This document shows, one piece after another, positions 60,421 to 64,000 of a DNA stretch of 64,000 bases. A program made the translations under genes and the position numbers. This DNA is from Polyangiaceae bacterium. GTDB taxonomy: Bacteria > Myxococcota_A > Polyangia > Polyangiales > Polyangiaceae. Within the stretch, counting starts at the first letter, position 1; each line of letters begins with the position of its first letter. The DNA lies in assembly GCA_025936115.1 (NCBI GenBank), contig JAICTZ010000029.1:22435-86434 (forward strand). The letters are read 5' to 3'. Below the pieces are notes generated by a model that had not been told where the DNA came from, searched no databases, and worked only from the letters and a program-made list of their open reading frames with translations.

Positions 60421-63021
60421 TTGGATCAGCGGGGTCTACTGCTCGCGAGCGCATTGCTGCTGGCGGTCTCTGCCTGCGGCACTGCGCCCGACACGAACGG
60501 TCCCGCCGGAAACGGCGGAACGAGCGGCACGGCGGCAGGAGCCGGCGCTACCACCATCGCTGGCGCGCCGAACGCAGGTAGGAGCGCTGCGAGCGGAGGT
60601 CACGGCGGCAGCGCGGGCGGCAATGCTTCAGAAACGGGCGGGAGCTCAGGCACGACCGGCGGCAACACGAGCGCGAGCGGCGGCAACACCAGTGCGGCGG
60701 GAGGGAGCGCGGGCACGAGCAGCACCACGGGCGGCAGCGCGGGCACGAGCAGCACCGCGGGCGGCAGCGCGGGGAGTTCCGCGCATGGCGGCTCGGCTGG
60801 AATGGGGACTGGCGGAGCAGGTGTTGCGGGCGGCGGCGGAACGGGCGGGATGCCTCCTTTAGGGAAGGCGTATTACGTGTCCCCGACAGGAAGTGACGCG
60901 AGCGCGGGCACGGTCGACGCTCCGTTTCAGACCATGACCAAGGCGCGCGATGTCGTGCGGACCGTAAACGCCAGCATGACCGAGGACATTCATGTCTATT
61001 TGCGCGGAGGCACCTATCGGTTGTCGAGCACGGCGAGCTTCGGCCCGCAGGACTCCGGCACGAACGGACATCGTATCTTTTATCAGGCGTACCCGGGCGA
61101 AACACCGGTATTGAACGGCGCGACACGAGTCACCGGCTTTATGCCGTCGAGCGGCAATATTTATGCTGCGCCACTCAAGCGTTCGACGAAACTCCGCAAC
61201 CTCTACGTCAACGACGCGCGCGCCCTGCTGACGAGCAAGACCGTCACGGCCCGAGGCGGTACCGGCACCTATTCGGTGACCGCCGGCCAGGCGAGCTGGG
61301 CGTGGGCGAGCGGCAGCAACAGCGACGGCGTAAAGTACGACACCAGCGCCGTGCCGAGCATCGCGAGCAACAAGGACGATCTCGAAATCGTGAACGGCAC
61401 GACCTGGAACGAAAACATCGTTTGCGTTCGCGACGTCGTCACGACCTCCGACAATTACCGCGGGCTCCTCTTGCAACAGCCGTACGGTGCCATCGCGCAG
61501 CTGCCGGGATGGAGCGCGGGCTTCAGCACGTCCGGCACCCACACGATTTACAACGCATTCGAATTCTTGAATGCGCCGGGTCAGTTCTACTTCGACAAGA
61601 CCACGGGGACACTCTACTACTATCCTCGCGCGGGGGAGGACATGACGACCGCCGACGTCGAGGCTCCCGTGCTCGAGAAGCTCATCGACATCGCGGGCAC
61701 GTCGAACGCGAACCGCGTCAAGAACCTGACCTTTCAGGGCATCACCTTCGCGAACACCGACTGGGCGCTGTCGAAAGTCGGCGACTCGTACGGCAAAGCC
61801 AGCGTGCAGGGCGCGACCGTGTACATCGCATACGGCGACGGCAACTGGCACAACAGCAAGTACGAAATCACGGACACGCTACCCGGCATGATCACCGTGA
61901 ACGCGGCCGATTCCGTCAGCTTCAGAGGCAACGTGCTCGAGCACAGCGGCAGCGAGGGACTGTCACTGATAAACGACGTCGTCGACTCCGACATCACCGG
62001 CAACTACATCACGGATATCGCGGGCAGCGGCATCACCATCGGCCACCCGCAGCACGTCTATTTGGGCGACGGCGGAACGCACGCCAAGTTCGCCGCCGGG
62101 GTCGAAGGCATTTGCACGCACGACTCGATTACGAACAACGTCGTGCGCGACGTGAGCGTGCAGCCTGGCTTCGGGGGACACGCCGGCATCACGGCGTTCT
62201 TCGTGGACACACTCGCGATCACGCACAATCACATCCAAGGCACGGCGTACAACGGCATCAACCTCGGCTGGGGCTGGAGCAACTTTCCGGACTCCACCAC
62301 GTGCAAGAACAACTCCGTGAACGCCAACCGGCTCATCGGCACCTTGAACCGACTCCACGACAGCGGCGCGATTTACACGCTCGGGCAGATGCCGGGCACG
62401 ACGGTCAACCAGAACTACGTCAAAGGCATTCCCCCGGCGACCTCGGGCCCGACCTACGGCTTGCACAACGACGAGGGCAGCGCGTACATCACCGAAAACG
62501 ACAACGTGCTCGACATCGATCCGGGCGTGAAATACACGATTAACTGCGAAGACTACGGCAACAAGCACGATCTCACGATTCGGCGCACGTACGCCACGGT
62601 CAACAAGATGGGAGTGAACCCGCCGAAGAGCATGATCGATGCGCCCGTGGCCGTGCCCGACAACGTGTGGCCGCTGACGCAGTACACGACGTGCGTCGCT
62701 GCCGGCGTCGAGGACGCGTACGCCGCGATCCTACCGAGCGGGCTCTTCAAAGCGCCGGACTACGCGTTCCCCGCGAGCGCTGCCGTGGCGGCTGGCGGCG
62801 GTGTCAGCGTGACCATTCGCAGCGTGGGGGACGCGTCCGGTAGCGTCTGGTTTGCGCCCGCCGGCACGACGAAGTTCACCGAGGGCACCAGCATGACGAA
62901 AGCCGCGGGCGGCGCGACCTCACTCGCCGCGCCTTCGGCCGCGGGTACGTACAAGCTCGTCCTCGTCGACGCGCAAGGCACCGCGCTCGGTGAGTCGAGC
63001 GCACAGCTCAGGGTAAAATAG
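60421..63021 (+). CDS. Right-handed beta-helix lipoprotein, GH141-like (copy 3)
   Basis: 866 residues from a TTG at 60421, two bases after the GH54 stop, which gives the leader LDQRGLLLASALLLAVSAC; no ATG or GTG fits better. A G/S/T linker leads to the helix domain at about residue 150 (YYVSPTGSDASAGT), then MTKARDVVR, HVYLRGGTYRL, a DSGTNGHRIFYQAYPGE segment and further coils (YITDIAGSGITIG, RLHDSGAIYTLGQ). The last 90 residues (from about 780) are an extra beta-sandwich-like module not seen in copies 1 and 2. Catalytic class is inferred from similarity to GH141-like helices. Confidence 0.87.
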   Translation: MDQRGLLLASALLLAVSACGTAPDTNGPAGNGGTSGTAAGAGATTIAGAPNAGRSAASGGHGGSAGGNASETGGSSGTTGGNTSASGGNTSAAGGSAGTSSTTGGSAGTSSTAGGSAGSSAHGGSAGMGTGGAGVAGGGGTGGMPPLGKAYYVSPTGSDASAGTVDAPFQTMTKARDVVRTVNASMTEDIHVYLRGGTYRLSSTASFGPQDSGTNGHRIFYQAYPGETPVLNGATRVTGFMPSSGNIYAAPLKRSTKLRNLYVNDARALLTSKTVTARGGTGTYSVTAGQASWAWASGSNSDGVKYDTSAVPSIASNKDDLEIVNGTTWNENIVCVRDVVTTSDNYRGLLLQQPYGAIAQLPGWSAGFSTSGTHTIYNAFEFLNAPGQFYFDKTTGTLYYYPRAGEDMTTADVEAPVLEKLIDIAGTSNANRVKNLTFQGITFANTDWALSKVGDSYGKASVQGATVYIAYGDGNWHNSKYEITDTLPGMITVNAADSVSFRGNVLEHSGSEGLSLINDVVDSDITGNYITDIAGSGITIGHPQHVYLGDGGTHAKFAAGVEGICTHDSITNNVVRDVSVQPGFGGHAGITAFFVDTLAITHNHIQGTAYNGINLGWGWSNFPDSTTCKNNSVNANRLIGTLNRLHDSGAIYTLGQMPGTTVNQNYVKGIPPATSGPTYGLHNDEGSAYITENDNVLDIDPGVKYTINCEDYGNKHDLTIRRTYATVNKMGVNPPKSMIDAPVAVPDNVWPLTQYTTCVAAGVEDAYAAILPSGLFKAPDYAFPASAAVAAGGGVSVTIRSVGDASGSVWFAPAGTTKFTEGTSMTKAAGGATSLAAPSAAGTYKLVLVDAQGTALGESSAQLRVK

Positions 63022-63138
63022 ACGCGAGTCACGCGATAACGGGCGCGAGCCTCGACACACTGCGTGAGCAGCCTGCTCGTGCTCGCAGCGTGAGCTACGG
63101 CGGGGTCATCCTGGGCGCTCGTCGGGGGGCGGAGGGGA

Positions 63139-63227
63139 TGAACGGCCAAGACGCCAAAGGCGCCAAGAGTTCGATCTTTCGCTGATGCCCGGCGCCTTGG
63201 CAGTCCTTAGCGTCCTTGGCGGTTAAA
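63139..63227. repeat. Inverted-repeat element, GCCAAG/CTTGGC type
   Basis: The left arm (63141-63167) reads AACGGCCAAGACGCCAAAGG onward and the right arm (63193-63224) reads GCCTTGGCAGTCCTTAGCGT onward, approximately complementary, with a central loop of about 25 bases. The form resembles widespread intergenic repeats carrying the CCTTGGCG / CGCCAAGG motif. It may form a stable RNA hairpin after the beta-helix gene. Confidence 0.5.
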
Positions 63228-63686
63228 TCTCAACCGCGAGTTGGGGGCGTGATCTCACGCGTTAGGCATGTCGGCCTATTGCCCGACCGCATTTAATCGC
63301 GAATACCTAGCTAGCCGACGGCGGCTCTTAAACGCAGCTGGTTCTTGCAAGGAATCTTACGGCTCCATCTGATTTCGTTCGCCTGCCAGTTGCGCGCAGC
63401 GCTGCAGTTTCTAGCGAGAACTCAGCAGAAACGAACGAACCACACTCAGCCCATCGCGGCAGCGAGAGATACCGCTGTCGCGGCCGGAGCACTGGCCTGC
63501 AGGCCGCTACATGCAGCGAAAACTATTATAGTATACACGGACCAACTTCGAGTTTAGCTGCTGCGCCGCAGCATTCACCCGCTAGCCACAAAAAATCTGG
63601 CTCCGCCCTTGTCGATGCGCTGCCTGGCTGGACACCCTAGAGCTACTATAGTAGATATCGAGCCCCCTACGAGGAGCGACCCGCCA
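63228..63686. promoter_or_regulatory. AT-richer intergenic region with palindromes upstream of the last lipoprotein gene
   Basis: This stretch has no convincing gene; one 70-codon frame lacks any family sign. It is notably more A/T-rich than the rest of the window. CTACTATAGTAG at 63643-63654 is a perfect 12-bp palindrome, and a related CTATTATAGTAT lies at 63524-63535. These could be operators or promoter elements. GAGGAG at 63671-63676 is a good ribosome site 10 bases before the ATG at 63687. Confidence 0.4.
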
Positions 63687-64000
63687 ATGTCGAATCAAAG
63701 CTTCAACTCTCAGCGTGCAGAGCGGCTGTCAGCGCACCCGGCCATGACAAAAGCGAAAGGGAACACGCGAAAAACCACGCTGTCCGCCGTTTTGACGGTG
63801 ACCGTTGCGTTCGGCATCGGTCTCAACGGCTGCGGTAACAACGAGCCGACACCACCCGGTACCGGCGGCACGACCTCGACGGGCGGCACGACCTCGACGG
63901 GCGGCACGACCTCGACGGGCGGCACGACCTCGACGGGCGGCACGACCTCGACGGGCGGCACGACTTCAACGGGCGGCACGACTTCGACGGGCGGCACGAC
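63687..64000 (+). CDS. Linker-bearing lipoprotein, N-terminal part only
   Basis: About 105 residues visible before the window ends. A basic N-terminus (SNQSFNSQRAERLSAHPAM) precedes a long leader (TLSAVLTVTVAFGIGLNGC) with a lipobox, so this is a lipoprotein like its neighbours. The mature part is GNNEPTPPGT followed by TSTGGT repeats to the edge. A second possible start is the in-frame ATG at 63744. The GAGGAG site 10 bases upstream favours 63687. The functional domain is outside the window. Confidence 0.8.
   Translation, partial: MSNQSFNSQRAERLSAHPAMTKAKGNTRKTTLSAVLTVTVAFGIGLNGCGNNEPTPPGTGGTTSTGGTTSTGGTTSTGGTTSTGGTTSTGGTTSTGGTTSTGGT
63864..64000. repeat. 18-bp tandem repeat array encoding a TSTGGT linker, at least 7.5 copies
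   Basis: Near-perfect copies of GGCGGCACGACCTCGACG run head to tail to the right edge; only the later copies carry single changes (TTC for CTC, AAC for GAC). They encode the linker of the partial lipoprotein. The array continues outside the window. Confidence 0.92.

Noticed and set aside
1..64000. rRNA, tRNA, insertion sequence or prophage genes
   Set aside because: None was recognised by eye on either strand; no transposase or integrase motif was seen.

Overview
The window looks like a chromosomal segment of a large-genome, high-GC myxobacterium of the Polyangiales/Sorangiineae type. The grounds are strong GC bias at third codon positions, abundant GTG starts, many secreted lipoproteins with very long Gly/Ser/Ala/Thr linkers, ECF sigma factor modules, cytoplasmic hybrid histidine kinases and a myxobacterial-type HNH (DUF222-like) protein. 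The organism call is inference from gene content; no rRNA or tRNA gene is visible.

Layout. 1-4747: the edge of a ChaN-like lipoprotein gene, a CE1 esterase lipoprotein, a polytopic GT-C-like membrane protein with a discoidin-like tail, and a small cytochrome c lipoprotein. 4908-14196: GH27 alpha-galactosidase, a beta-helix lipoprotein, a DUF1592-type plus DUF1552 gene pair, and a GH30 xylanase split by a frameshift from its lipoprotein leader. 14401-16911: an ECF sigma / TPR-like anti-sigma pair beside a secreted barrel-like protein. 17057-30272: GH54 arabinofuranosidase + beta-helix gene pair, CE1 esterase, a relic lipoprotein leader, GH2 beta-galactosidase-like enzyme, a nucleoside-hydrolase-fold lipoprotein, and GH31 alpha-xylosidase-like enzyme. 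30473-34670: a three-gene, overlapping two-component operon. 34755-42409: mostly housekeeping or unrelated genes (small lipoprotein, HNH protein with a premature stop, SHOCT protein, DUF72 protein, PssA-like enzyme, DUF1415-DbpA helicase fusion, DAC-domain protein). 42450-52370: a second DUF1592/DUF1552 pair leading a likely four-gene operon with two hydrolases, then tandem duplicate hydrolases and a CE1-like protein lacking the catalytic serine. 52361-55443: a second ECF sigma / FecR anti-sigma / envelope protein module. 55671-63021: SGNH esterase, GH10 xylanase, and a second GH54 + beta-helix pair. 63687-64000: the start of another linker-bearing lipoprotein.

How the genes may work together. 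The catalytic set (GH10 and GH30 endoxylanases, two GH54 arabinofuranosidases, GH27, GH2, GH31, several CE1 feruloyl/acetyl-xylan-esterase-like enzymes, a CE3-like SGNH esterase, three GH141-like beta-helices) matches the bonds of substituted hemicellulose: arabinoxylan, galactosylated mannan or xyloglucan. Nearly every member is a predicted lipoprotein whose catalytic domain hangs from a 50-170-residue flexible linker, so the picture is of an array of tethered enzymes on the cell envelope. No TonB/SusCD transporter, permease or sugar kinase lies in the window. The two ECF modules and the kinase operon are the candidate local regulators, but the sequence alone does not tie them to the enzymes.
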